59,772 nt of DNA from Bimuria novae-zelandiae CBS 107.79 (Eukaryota; Ascomycota; Dothideomycetes; Pleosporales; Didymosphaeriaceae): positions 667,546 to 727,317 of the forward strand of contig ML976670.1 in the NCBI GenBank assembly GCA_010015655.1, written 5' to 3'. A model generated the notes under the pieces. It saw nothing but the letters and a program-made list of their open reading frames with translations. It searched no databases and had not been told where the DNA came from. Each line of letters begins with the position of its first letter. Within the stretch, counting starts at the first letter, position 1. Shown here piece after piece: positions 1-10,246 of this stretch. The translations under genes were made by a program, and so were the position numbers.

Positions 1-2
1 AA

Positions 3-1100
3 TTCGACGCCATTGTTGTGTACATTCGTTGTGACAATGAGAAAGGCTTTGCTGATCTCTGGGATATCTTTGAAGATCTAGGCATCGCAGTTGAGCCTCG
101 TGCTATTGGAGCGGAAGAGATGACTGGCCTTACTGAGAAGGCTGGCAATCTCATCATCACAATGGCTAGGACACTGCGAATTGCAGCAAATCTGCCTAAG
201 ACGCTAACAAACGAGCTGTGCTTGACGGCCATGTACATGCTCAATCGATTACCAACAGAAGTTACTGGTTGGAAGACACCCTACGAAGTTGTGCGCAAGA
301 TGAAGCCATCTCTAGCGCACGTAGATGTTATCGGAGCGAAGGCTCTATTTCGAGACACGAAGGTGGCCAAAGGTGATAAGCTTGAATCGCGAGCGATCAC
401 TGGATGGTTAGTTGGATACGAAGGAACAAACATCTTTCGTATCTGGGTCCCAGGAAGCGATAGGGTTGTTCGAACCCGAGACGTCGTTTTCCTACGACAA
501 CAACAGTACTCTCCGCTGGAATCTCAACTTTTGACCGAGGAGGAACGACATGTGGTTGCTATTCTTGATATTGATTCATCAGACGATGAGGAAGACCCTG
601 TTATTGAGCAGATCCGCCATGATATGATACTTCGTCAGCCGACAGTTGAGGATGATGCCGAAGTGCAAATTCAGGAGGAGGCTGTTGAGCAGGATGAGGC
701 CGAAGTGCAAATTCAGCAGGAAGCTGCTGGAGGACTACCTACACCTCAAGAAACGCCAGCGCCGATTACTCCGGACCGATCAACACGTACTCAACCAAAA
801 GGCTGGAGAGAGATTGCTCCTGGAGATACTGCGCCAAACCGCCGCCAGAACAATGCTCCAAGACGAACAAACCCTAGTATTGCTGCAGACAATATTGTTC
901 TAGGGTCCCGTCGCCGGGGAGGTGGTAAAGAAGATGATACGCCTGGAGACCATTTCAGTACGCACGCGTCTCTGTACTGGCAAACATTTGCTACGGCAAT
1001 CGTGCAACTGCCCCCAAATAAAGAGTGGAAGGTTCACCGTATCCGCCAACACAGTGTTAGTTTCGAGGACAATAGGTTTGTTAAGTCTATCGTTATATGA
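3..1100 (+). mobile_element. Copia retrotransposon pol fragment (integrase), 5'-truncated by window edge
   Basis: The reading frame is open from the window edge to a TGA at 1098. The translation carries the second half of a Ty1/Copia integrase core: an IRCDNEKG segment that fits the central catalytic Asp, then a GI.VEP segment (catalytic Glu region), then the typical AR.L..A.LP....NE....A.Y..NRLPT....TPYE stretch and a GYEGTNIFRIW....VVRTRDVVF domain. About 190 acidic and low-complexity residues follow, as in the integrase-RT linker of Copia polyproteins. No RT or RNase H follows; the sequence goes straight to a possible polypurine tract and LTR, so the element appears internally deleted. It is much less RIP-damaged than its neighbours downstream. 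The family call is firm; whether it was a complete element left of the window cannot be seen. Confidence 0.85.
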
Positions 1101-1199
1101 TAGAGTTCTTCCTGGGGAGGTGCACTGGAGGCCCTCTGTCCACTCATTTTGCATTACTCTACTTGACAGCACTCCGCTAACTTTGTGCTGTGGGAGGTG

Positions 1200-1391
1200 T
1201 GTTAGAGTGGAATACGGTATCACATGATATCACCAACCTGATGTAGACTAGTTGCTGATCACGATTCTGCTACTTAAGCAGTTCCACTGTTCAGCTTGTT
1301 ACAATCAACTCAGTCTCTCATTCCTACTTGCTACCCATCTTATCCCTTACATAACTCTATCGCTATAGAAACGCCAACGTTGCAGATAACA
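1200..1391 (+). repeat. probable Copia LTR (3' LTR of the element at the left edge)
   Basis: The segment starts TGTTAGAGTGG directly after a purine-rich stretch (gtgggaggtg, a plausible polypurine tract) and ends ..GATAACA, giving TGTTA/TAACA termini. It contains an ATCACATGATATCACC segment and a CTTAAGCAG stretch of the kind seen in fungal Copia LTR promoters. The partner LTR and the matching target duplication lie outside the window, so the 3' boundary is tentative. Confidence 0.4.
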
Positions 1392-2004
1392 AGCGGTACG
1401 TCAAGTACATCCAAGCGGAGACGTTTACTAGGCGAAGAAAGCAACAACTGTATCTATCGCACTAGAGGCAAGAGGCGTAGAAAGGCCGATACTGGTTCAC
1501 TCCAACGCGCCAAGGTGGATACCAATTGTGAATACGAAGTAGAAAGCATTCGCACTATGCGAGTAACCAAAGATAGAAGGTAACAATATTAGGTCGACTG
1601 GTCTAAAGACCTGCGTTAGTATAACAAAGCCAACTTACGCAACTACCCTTTAAAGCTTTAGGAATTTCACGAACGAAATCCTAAACGGCTAGCCCCCTCT
1701 ATAGAGCTTCGGAGATAGAAAGAGGCCTTTAAGGCAGACGATTATCCTAGCCATAACAGCTCTAAGCAATCGTGAATAGAAGAAGCACTTTAGAACACTA
1801 GCCTGTAGTATTTAGGGTAAGAAGTTAAGTTAAGCGAGAGAGTGGAATATTAGTAGGTAGCGGTATAGACGTTTGTAACATAGTGGTTCACATTATTTAC
1901 TATTTAACGTTAGACAGGAAAAATAAAGGTCTTAGACTAGAACTAAGCGTGCTTCCATGCCTACCTTAGGTCTAACGTTAAGCAAGGCAAAGTTTAAGAA
2001 CAAG
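1392..2004. other. no recognisable gene
   Basis: This stretch has RIP-like composition with frequent stops in all frames. An arginine-rich open stretch at 1296-1583 (+) matches nothing I recognise. The last part probably continues upstream into the PKS fragment that becomes readable at about 2005. Confidence 0.5.
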
Positions 2005-2720
2005 ATATAGTCTGCGTCCAGGATGGACTCCCGCGTATTGCCCGGATGTGACCTTTCACTAAGAATGAGCGACATGAGACTTAGTCGAACACAACGTTGC
2101 TGCCGAAGTCACACGGTACATACATTGTCGCTGGCGGGTTTGGTGATCTGGGTCTCGAAGTGCTCGAATTCCTTGTCCTAACGGGGGCCCGTTGCATTAT
2201 AATTATTTCCTGTAGCGGTCTTCCTCCTCCGCGCTAATGGACCACTGCTAAAGGCCAAGTAAAGGTCATTACTAATAAGATAAATAAACTAGAAAATAAG
2301 GGTGCAAGCATTTACAGCATTGCATTAGACATTAGCGCCTTAGATGCAGAATCGCAACTGCTCCCAGCGCTCGATTGATTATGCCTCTTACGCGTCCTAG
2401 GTACTGTGTATGCTACTGGCATTAATAAGGATAGCCTCTTAATAGGTACCACTTCCGCAACCTTCTCCCAAATCTTTGCCCTAAAGGTCGCTAGTGCTCT
2501 TTCACTACACATATTATTTCCACCACGCATATTAGACTTCTTTGTACTCTTCTCGTCTATTAGCCAGCTCGTTAGCACATCAGGCCAAGCACCCTACGGC
2601 GCGGAAAACGCCTTCCTGGACGTCCTTACACTCTAGCGTGGTAAAATTTTATAAAAAGGAAAAGAAAAGAAAAAGCTTTAAGCTCTAACATAGGGGGCAG
2701 CACTATAGTAGGTCTATAAA
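2005..2720 (+). pseudogene. Polyketide synthase ketoreductase (KR) domain relic
   Basis: A single frame reads through from about 2005 to 2636. It gives EQDIVCVQDGLPRIARM, then the KR nucleotide-binding motif [12 protein letters not shown] (consensus TY...GG.GGLG), then a Rossmann-fold stretch, and finally LDFFVLFSSISQLVSTSGQ.PYGAENAFLD. That last part is the diagnostic KR motif around the catalytic Ser and Tyr in fungal reducing PKSs (Y is in PYGAEN). Stops interrupt the frame at sites consistent with CGA to TGA and CAA/CGA to TAA, as RIP produces. The weakly readable tail to about 2720 resembles the post-KR linker. Only this fragment of a roughly 2,500-residue enzyme is visible, and the acyl carrier and ketosynthase domains are not seen. 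It sits beside a DUF3435 relic on the other strand, so it may be cargo of a decayed element. Confidence 0.75.
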
Positions 2721-2949
2721 CTAATCTACCGTTCTCTTCCGCTACTTTCGGCAGGGGTCGTATGCTGTTCCTTCGTAATAAATACGTTACATCTATTAGT
2801 TAGGCGACTTAGCCATCTCGCCAAGGTAGTCACTAGATGAATTCTTTGTTCACGGGAGCATATAAGCAGGAATAGGAGGCTAACACCCTTCTAATTAAGA
2901 GCAAAGCCCTAAGCATGGCAAGAATAATAATAAGACCTTCTGTATAGAC

Positions 2950-5140
2950 CACTAACTTTATATTAATAACACACGCCATGTGCGTCTAACGCATGCCTTA
3001 TAAAATGCACTTTCTATATAACTTTATAGAACAGGAAGGATAGCGGCATTCAAACTCACCCTAATACTAGGGGTCCTTAAAATGTGTCTCCACGTGCCTT
3101 CTTAAGACGTCTTTCTGCGGTATACAACGCATCCGCTGTTTGTATAAGAACTTCTCTTCGCCTATACAGAGAAGGCATACTAGATATGGGAGTATTATCG
3201 GGTATAGATACTAGGATCGAACTTTAACCACTTCTTTATCCCCTTGCGTAGTAGGCTCCTGCTTCTTAAGACTGCTGTCTAGACCTGTTAGATTAATAAG
3301 AGAGCTATCTATCTTCTTACGCTTTAAGGAAGACAACATTAAGTTATCTATATAGTCTATCTTTCGTTTAAGAACCTTTAGGTGGCGAGTCTCCTGCCTA
3401 AGGCATAGTTTAGCCAAGGTATAGATGTATCAGACACGAGCTTAATTGTTCTTAAAAGGCTAAAAAAGCATACCAGCTATAGTTGCACGTTCTTTAAGTT
3501 TAAACTTAACGTTTAGTAATATTAGAACTTCGTTCGTAGCCTTCCCCCTAAGCTATCTAGCTATCTTAATTATATTAATTAACTCGTGGAAGGTGCGGAT
3601 TGCTATAGTTAGTTATACCTAACGTAATTTTTTAAAGGTACTATTAATTTTACGGTTTGCCTCTTCGTATTTTGCATAAAGCGAAGTTCCTTTAGCCTTA
3701 ACAAGTAGACGGAAGCCCTATTCGTATAGCTTATTCTTGTATGTTTCCCGCTCGTTACGAAGTGCGACAAGCAGCGGGTCTTTCCACACTTCCTCCTATT
3801 ACTTATTACTAAGCTCTACTAGCGCTTGTTAATCTCGCGATAAACCCATGCGTGTAATAGACTAGATTAGTTCTTCCTTAGAAGAGGTACTAAAATAGAT
3901 TATCTAAAAGTTGCGTGCGATGTGCGTCGGTGTATAATATCTTTTATATATGTCTCTAACATGGCCTATGGTCTGGTTCCGTTCCGTGGAAGTAAGAATG
4001 TCTGGCAGATTCTATTAGCTCTAGTATAAGAGAGTAGGGATCCCTAGTAAGGCTCGCATACTATTAATGTTGCTACTAGAAGCTTATTATAGCTAGTAAA
4101 GCTCAAGATCTGCTTCAAATCCTGCAACACGCCCTAGCCGGATAAATATGTCACGATACTTCTAGTAAGGGAACGCTGTATTTAAAGCTATACAGTTACC
4201 CTTAACTATACTTTAAACGTTGCAGAAGAAAGGCTTATCTAGCAACTCCTTCTTCTATTAAATACGGAGTACATCGCGGTCTGCTGGTATGTTAAGATCA
4301 AATATTTGCCAAATATTAGCAAATTTGTCATGGAATGCATCCTGTCTAATGCCGATGCCTAGCATATGCAAAACGATGCAGAACGCAGGCAATCCTTCAA
4401 GGCGAAATGTAAACATCTTCCTAGAAGGTAATATTAGAGTTATGTAGTTTAATCCTTCTGCATAATATAATATACGGTGTTCTGTCTTTATCCTTATTCT
4501 TAACGTGCTCTAGGTTTATATTTACTATAATAGTGCTTTAATTCGCTTCCGTAAGGCTGCGAACCTTCATAAGTGACACGTCCTTAAAGCAGAGTGCTTT
4601 GTTGCTGCCTTTATTGCTTGCACTCTTAATAAGGGCTCTTAGCCATGTAGTAGTAGCTGCGCTTAAGAGGAGGAGCACTAAGATCTGTACCCAAATAAAC
4701 CCGTGCAGCGGCTTCCTGTCGTCGACCCATAAAGCATGGAGAATGGCATAGAGGTCCTAGACGTACATGGCTAGCTTGTCCTTCTTTAACCTATCTAGTC
4801 CGAGATCTAGAATCCACTTCGTTTAGTTAGGTTAAAGTTACATGTTTAAGGGAGAATAGGCTAGCTCACGTTGTAAATATCTTTTAAAACCCCGTTTGCC
4901 ATCGCATAACCTATAGTATTGTAATAATACATGCTAATCCTTTTCTAATACGCCTCTATTGCACTCTCTTTAAGGATTCGGGAATACTATATTCGCTAAA
5001 AAAGGTATAATTTAAATACTGCGGGGTCGCATCTGCGCAGCTAGTCCACTAGAGACAGTCCTGTCCGTTTCTAGAGCTTGCGGCAGTACCTAGTCTATAT
5101 TAGTTTAAAGAGCGTGATAGTAAGGGGCTCTATAATCCTT
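2950..5140 (-). pseudogene. DUF3435 tyrosine-recombinase-like gene (Starship captain / Crypton-like family), RIP-degraded
   Basis: The reverse strand reads as a DUF3435 protein almost end to end. In order, I can see DLYAILHALWVDD and LVLLLLSAATTTWLRALIKSAS near the N-terminus, IPADRDVLRI..KKELLDKPFF in the middle, YRDIFIRLGRVAGFEADLELY, and TERNQTIGHVRDIYKRYY. The TERNQ..GH..DIY..YY segment corresponds to the recombinase box containing catalytic His and Tyr. It is followed by SKEELI.SITRMGLSRD and ATIAGMLF.PFKNN. The tail (about 3200-2950) carries CLLCIGEEKFLY...RRHVETHF and ECRYPSC, matching the C2H2-like end of this family. At least 20 in-frame stops are nearly all C-to-T or G-to-A changes, and one frame change lies near 4480. 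Members of this family act as integrases of Starship giant transposons; this copy is inactive. Confidence 0.85.
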
Positions 5141-5256
5141 ACTTCTTCCAAAATTCGCTTTCTGCCATCCACAACCTCGTCGTTCGATTAGTGTGTTTCG
5201 GCCTTGCTGTACCTTGCTTTATATAGTAGGCAATTGTCCCCATTATCACATCCGCC

Positions 5257-5694
5257 TTGGAATCTGATTCCACGTCCAGTTCTCCATCTGAATTAGGGTC
5301 GACATTGCTGCGACCTTCAGAATATATTGTATCTTACAACTTAATATCTATTTCTGAGCCCGAGCATAAGTCTAGATTAAGATCTAAGTTTAGGGAAAAG
5401 CTAGAACTGGTGTCAAATAAGGGCGTCGCAGGGAAGGATAGCAAGTCTAGATTAAGGACAGCGGGTGAGATAATAGTAAAGACATTACGGGTTTCTCTCT
5501 TCGTTCTCCTACGAGGAACCGCTGCAGTTATGGCACGAGCGCTACTGGATCCGCCGCTGCGCCAAACCATCGTCTTCGCGTTGCAGGCAGGTTTAGGCGT
5601 AATAACGCGATTGCTGGAGGGAGGTAGGCGTGCGTTGGAATCAATTTTAGGGAGGGTTAGACACGGTAGGAAGGTAAAAGAGCGGACCCTTTAA
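5257..5694 (+). CDS. hypothetical 145-aa open reading frame, unrecognised
   Basis: An uninterrupted frame of 145 codons opens just upstream of, and divergent from, the DUF3435 relic. The N-terminus is Ser-rich. The middle repeats KSRLR twice, from two near-identical 15-bp stretches. The C-terminal half is hydrophobic and basic (VSLFVLLRGTAAVMARALLD..). I recognise no family. The opposite strand is also open over part of it. It may be chance, or part of the promoter region of the recombinase gene; its survival next to heavily stopped sequence is the only argument for coding. Confidence 0.2.
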   Translation: MESDSTSSSPSELGSTLLRPSEYIVSYNLISISEPEHKSRLRSKFREKLELVSNKGVAGKDSKSRLRTAGEIIVKTLRVSLFVLLRGTAAVMARALLDPPLRQTIVFALQAGLGVITRLLEGGRRALESILGRVRHGRKVKERTL

Positions 5695-6410
5695 ATAGGT
5701 GCTAGCGCAGCATTAGAGAGCAGAAGGGGGCTATATCTAACCTAGCAAAGCACTCGTAAGGCGTAGGGACATGGTGTGCGGCGTAGGGACGTGATGTGCC
5801 GTGGAGTAAGGGGCACTATCTATTAGTCTAAGCGAGCAGGGTTACCTCTAAAGCAGCGAGCTGTCTAGGGCTAAGCGAGGTGGACACGCCGCCAAAAGCG
5901 GCGGCAAACCACCTCCGAAAATGGACGCATTTCCACGACCACTTGAATATTTATAGTTATTCTTGCCGCTTACGAAAAGCTCCCTCAGCAGTGAACACAG
6001 ATAGACCACAACCCTACAATAACCCCAGTAATCTCCAAACAATCCTCTCGTTTTTCCTGCTCACCCTAAAGTCGTAAAATCATACCCTCTCCCCCTGATG
6101 CAGCCCCAACGCCAAGAGCATTATACTCGTTTGGCGCAAAACGTGGGCTGCACGCTCTATTCACCCTCTCCTTCACCACCGCTGCGTGTCGCCCTTCCAA
6201 GCCCAGTAAAAGTGGGACCCCAGCCTCCCCTCGGCGTACCGTTCACCTCACACCGACCGCACGCCCCACTGCATAAAATCTCCTTGCACTGAAGCCTTTT
6301 CTCTCGCTCGTTGAACATCTTGCCCAGACCGCATTCTCGACGCACGCCTCTGCAGTGCTCGTATATATATTTGCGAAGACCCACGTACCTTCACAGCACC
6401 ACTTAATGGC
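5695..6410. other. intergenic transition from RIP-affected to normal composition
   Basis: TpA-rich sequence gives way here to balanced composition. A 20-bp unit (gcgtagggac plus a short tail) is repeated twice in tandem at 5761-5800. No gene model is supported. The stretch around 6270-6360 has an open frame that ends at a possible GTATAT donor, but no complete exon can be defined. Confidence 0.5.
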
Positions 6411-6584
6411 TACAGTGATGGCATCGAGCTGGAGTACGTTCATCGCGCCTTCCAGGGCCTCTACACTCCAAAGTTGATTACTCCTGGACAGCAGGTGCAG
6501 CCGCTCTACGGCCTCGCAGCCAGAGACTCGAACGTGGTCACTGAATTAATCTCACAAGGGCCCTTTCCCTGGCACAGCGCCTAA
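6411..6584 (+). other. coding-like segment, possible terminal exon of an unrecognised or decayed gene
   Basis: From a possible acceptor (..TTAATGGCTACAG at about 6415) the frame reads YSDGIELEYVHRAFQGLY, then ITPGQQVQPLYGLAARDSN, and ends at TAA 6582. Residue composition and codon use look protein-like. A plausible intron (GTATAT...TACAG, about 6361-6415) precedes it, but phase cannot be matched to an upstream exon. I do not recognise the family. It may be a fragment of a lost gene at the edge of the conserved island. Confidence 0.25.
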
Positions 6585-6944
6585 AGTGGCAGGAGCATCC
6601 CGGTACTGTGCATGGCCTCTGCTTGTCCCGGCACCCGGGCTAGCTCCAGGGCGGATGCGCGTTTCCTCGCAGACAACGTTGAGCGATTTGGCAAGCAGCA
6701 GGATGCTAACGCCACCGCTGTAAACACCAAAGCCGCAGCGGCGCGCTGCTCGCTCTCCCTCCACCAACCGAGCGACCCAGCCCTCACGCCATGCCAGTAT
6801 CCCCACGACCTCACAGGATTCACAAAGAAAAGAGCTAGTACGCCAACAGCAGGCGAGGTTATGAATGGTCGTTCAATGTGGTATCTCAACATAGTGTACA
6901 GTCGTGTCATCAAGAAGCCAGCTGTCGCCGTGACCGCCCACCAA

Positions 6945-7250
6945 ATGCCCAAAGAGAAAACGCCAGCTTCCCGCGAACCAAAGGCCGCCGAAGCAAGATG
7001 CTAGAAAAAGAAAACGCCATACATCAATCCGCCAAATGACCCGCATTTCCGCATACATATGCAGCAGCTGATCACCGGATGCTTGGCATTGGGAGAAGCA
7101 ATGTCCAAGCCGCTGAATCCAAAAATGTTGTGCCAATGGCCTATGCAAAAAACAAGGATAAGAATGGTATCCCCAAAGTCCCGATGCACCCCGTGCGCCT
7201 TATTACACCGGCCAATGCTAATGTGATAGTAGGGAACTTTTGATGTGGAA
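6945..7250 (+). pseudogene. possible degenerate HMG-box (NHP6-like) sequence
   Basis: An ATG at 6945 gives MPKEKTPASREPKAAEAR, similar to the MPKEK..K.. N-terminus of fungal NHP6-type HMG-box proteins, followed by a stop and KKK. Weak similarity then jumps between frames: RISAY (compare GLSAY), LGEAMSKPLNPK (compare LGERWKALNPK) and PMAYAKNKDK (compare PYEAKAKKDKK). If real, this is a frameshifted pseudogene. The similarity is patchy and could be accidental. Confidence 0.22.
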
Positions 7251-7412
7251 AATTGTTGTCGCAGGTCGCTGTTCGGAAGGAGAAGGATCGAACAGCAACG
7301 CAGCCCTGGATGTTTCAAGACCATGCGGTATCCTGAGTTTTTGATACCGTACGGAGCTCGCGGATAAACACCAGGATAACTTTCGTCGCTGCTGGATGTC
7401 GCTGCAAGGGCA

Positions 7413-9424
7413 TCATCGGATGACACCCCACTTGTCCATGGTGCTGTTGAGACTTCCGGATCTCTCTTTCTTCTTGAAACAGTTCCAGAATCGAAGAGTC
7501 TCGTCTCCAGCTCCAGTAACGATGGTTTGGCCGTCTGGACTCATTGCGAGATAGAGCACACGGTATGTATGACCAGTAAGCGACACGACCTGCTGCATAC
7601 TGGGATATTTCCACACGATTATCTGGTTCTGGCTGTATCCGTGGGTCGACACTATCTCGTTGCTGTTCTTCGACCAAGCGAGGTTGCAAACCTGGCTGCC
7701 AGTATCCAGACTCCTAATGAGATTTGCTGGCGCCGTTGTCTGGAGATCCACATCACCAGGACCAGATGCAGACGCAGCAGATGAGGCAGCCGCAAGTGAG
7801 GTAGATGACGGGCCATTCGATGAAATGAGTGTGTTCCAGAACTTGATCGTTCGATCAGCTGTACCACCACCACTAGCTAGGAGACCGCGCTGATGGGGAC
7901 TCCAGGAGATAGCTTTGACGGCGGCTTGATGCTCACTCCACTTGTACGTCGGCTCAGCGTTGAGCTTGTCCCAAACCATGAGCTTGTTGTCGTTGCCACC
8001 GGAGGCGAGTTGCATAGTGTCATTGTTCCACTTGAGCCCGCAAACTTCTTGTTTGTGGCCAACAAGTTTTCGCAGCCACTGCTCTGGCTGTCTAACATCA
8101 CGATGATAGATGGACCTATCTCGTGACCCAGAGGTGAGAATATGCTCATTCCAAGCAAGCGCGCCGACGCGTCCGGAATGTCCGGTCATGGTCCTTAGTC
8201 GACGCTGGGTTGTGGCGTCCCAGATTTGCACGAACCCTCGATTCGTGCCAATGGCAAGATGAGAACCCTACGCAAGTCAGTTTGTTATCCGATAGATTCT
8301 CTCACATCACTTACACGCTGTATCCAGCTGACACTCGTGACAGAATCATCCGTCAACTCGCAAAGCTTAGTAACACGACCGCTTGAAGAATTCCACATGT
8401 AAACGCAAGAACCAAGCCCAACGCCGAGTATATTTTGACTGCCCCAGTCGACCAAATTAAGATAGAAGTCATCAGCCAGATCTGGGGCATCGAGAACCTT
8501 GTACGGTACTTTGGATACAGCACGCGGTGTCCTCTGGGGGCTGAGCAGCATCCGCTGGCTGTTGAGCTTGATGGGTGACAGACTATAGAGGTCAGATTGG
8601 GCATTGAGGTTGACGCCATGTCTGCTGGACGGCGTTCTCGACGGCGTGGGCTGCCCTGAGTAGTTGAAGAAGTTTTTGTGCGGGGTAGAGGGCGTGAGAT
8701 TGGGCGCAGGTAAGGCTGGTGAGGGGCGAGCTGTTGGGGGAGTATGCGAACGACCTAGCCCTCGTAGAGCCGCACTGTCGCTCGGAGACAAGCTCTGGGG
8801 CAAGGACTGGGGCACAGAAGTTTCGAACAACTCTTGCCGCAAGACTGCCGAGTATGTCCGATTGGCTTCCTCGGCTGGACTCGTGTTAGTATGTTTTGAC
8901 AGGCTTCAGTACGCGTTACTCACTCCGCTGAAAATGCAGCTCGTTGTGTGGGGCACGTTTCACGCTTCTGGACGGAGTTGCAGGTGAAGCGTCGTCGTGA
9001 AGCAGAGAATAACTCGCTTGCAAGTCCTGCCCAGCGCGATTAGGGATGAATCTGTCACTTGGTTAGCCTGCACACGTCCACTTGTTTGCCAACACACGTA
9101 CCTATCACCGTAGATGCGCTGGCGTTTGCGACTGGGACTCGCAATGGGCCGATCTTGCCCGCGCCCTGCTCGCTCAAAGTGCTCCAGAGCCTTTGTCAAC
9201 GCCGAAGGATCGACTGGTTCGGAACTGCGATCGTACGCGAAATCGGCTTGATTGCGCTTGTAGGTTGCGGTTGGCGGTGTCTTGGACTCAGGCGGCGAGA
9301 TAAGCGTAGGTGTGCGCGCATCCTCGGCAACGCCCTCTGTCGTAGCGACGGGTGCTGCGGTATCTTTCGAAGTCATTGCGATCTCAATTCCTATGTGCCG
9401 GGGGGCAACTAGTGCACTCGTCAC
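7413..9424 (-). CDS. cdh1: APC/C activator Cdh1 / fizzy-related (WD40)
   Basis: This is the co-activator and substrate receptor of the anaphase-promoting complex in late mitosis and G1, in the nucleus and cytoplasm. Four exons (9424-9102, 9051-8924, 8874-8315, 8267-7413) join in frame to 621 codons. Exon 1 ends and exon 2 begins inside the C-box: the splice recreates YGDRFIPNR, which binds the APC/C. Next come HNELHFQRTEEANRTYSAVLRQELF and a Ser/Thr-Pro-rich stretch with many SP/TP sites (likely CDK targets), then KVPYKVLDAPDLADDFYLNLVDW and seven WD40 blades (VCGLKWNND, AVKAISWSP, VLYLAMSPDG). The last residues are ..DKWGVIR, the Ile-Arg tail that docks on APC/C TPR subunits. The introns are 50, 49 and 47 nt, with GT-AG ends and CTAAC-type branch sites in the first two. 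Translation could also start at the in-frame Met at 9376. The C-box followed by this linker marks Cdh1 rather than Cdc20. Confidence 0.96.
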
Positions 9425-10246
9425 GGAAGGCTGTCGAAGGCGGGGATTGCTGCGGGATAGCTTCCGTATAGGGCAGCGCCGTTATATATAGATCCAGGAA
9501 AGGCCAACCGACAACGGCTTCACCAGGGTTTTCGATAAGGGTTTGCTGGGCCAACGGTCTCGGAAGGCTGCGATCGTAGGGTGAAGGCGGGTTCGAATCC
9601 CGTCGACTGCGCGCTCAGGCAGCAACTCTAATGGGCGCGCGCGCAGTGATAATCCAATGTTCCTCCTCCTCACGAGATGCCGTAGCGCATCGCAGGTGTA
9701 TTGTTGTTTGTTATTGTGCTGTGCGGTGGGGGCTGTTGTGCCGGCGGGCAGCGTTGTTTTGAGGCTTCAAGGGACTAGCCGCCAGGGCAACGCTCGCCGG
9801 TTGCAGCTGTAAGGAACGGCGGGCTAATTGCAGCGAGCTCGAGCGGATGTGGCACGACCGAGGGAGGATTGCGACGGGCGGATGAAGTTGTAGGGCGATG
9901 TTGGAGGTGGGACGGGACGATGCGCGTAGCTCCCACGGTCGGCTGGTCACGTCAAACTGTTTTGGTTGTCGCTGTTTTGATGTTCCTGCCTCCAGCACGC
10001 GTGCGCCCCTGCGCCTTCCATCCAATCAAATGCAGGACGCGCCCCCATGCGTGGCAGCCCGCTGGGACAGTCGCGACCCTGTAAACGCCGCCTGCAAACC
10101 CCACACCTGCACCGGGCCTCCCACCGAACGCGACGTCCTGTCCTATGCTCGCAGCTCCACCACTTCGAGCCGCACTACTGCACTTCAAAACGCGAAGCTG
10201 CCCCCGAATCGTTGTTCCTTTCATTGCATCGAGTGCTTTCCGAACC
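9425..10246. promoter_or_regulatory. shared intergenic region between divergent cdh1 and aspartyl aminopeptidase genes
   Basis: The two genes are transcribed away from each other from these roughly 820 bp, so both promoters must lie here. A GC-rich stretch spans about 9720-10140. No TATA box is convincing (a TATATATA run lies at about 9482-9488, upstream of cdh1). The region also holds a tRNA-like B-box at 9590-9600, listed separately. An in-frame ATG at 10145 could extend the aminopeptidase upstream into this interval. Confidence 0.6.
9548..9612 (+). other. tRNA-like remnant with intact B box
   Basis: GGTTCGAATCC at 9590-9600 is a perfect RNA polymerase III B box. It sits in a GCGGG-TTCGAAT-CCCGT T-arm, preceded by GGCCAACGGTC resembling a D arm. 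Acceptor halves do not pair, so this is not a functional tRNA. It may be a decayed tRNA or tRNA-derived fragment. Confidence 0.3.

Noticed and set aside
900..1223. Overlapping open frames on both strands at 646-1227
   Set aside because: They are shadows of the Copia frame at 3-1100 and of the LTR; no domain similarity.
5761..5800. Two 20-bp tandem units considered as a regulatory array
   Set aside because: Only two copies and no associated gene start; recorded only as a small tandem duplication.
6552..7148. Overlapping reverse-strand frames with hydrophobic stretches (MGIWWAVTATAGF...)
   Set aside because: Both strands are open here by chance, no recognisable family, no conserved start or splice signals.
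9482..9673. Reverse-strand frame containing AVDGIRTRLHP
   Set aside because: This peptide is the usual antisense translation of a tRNA T-arm, so it is an artefact of the tRNA-like remnant.
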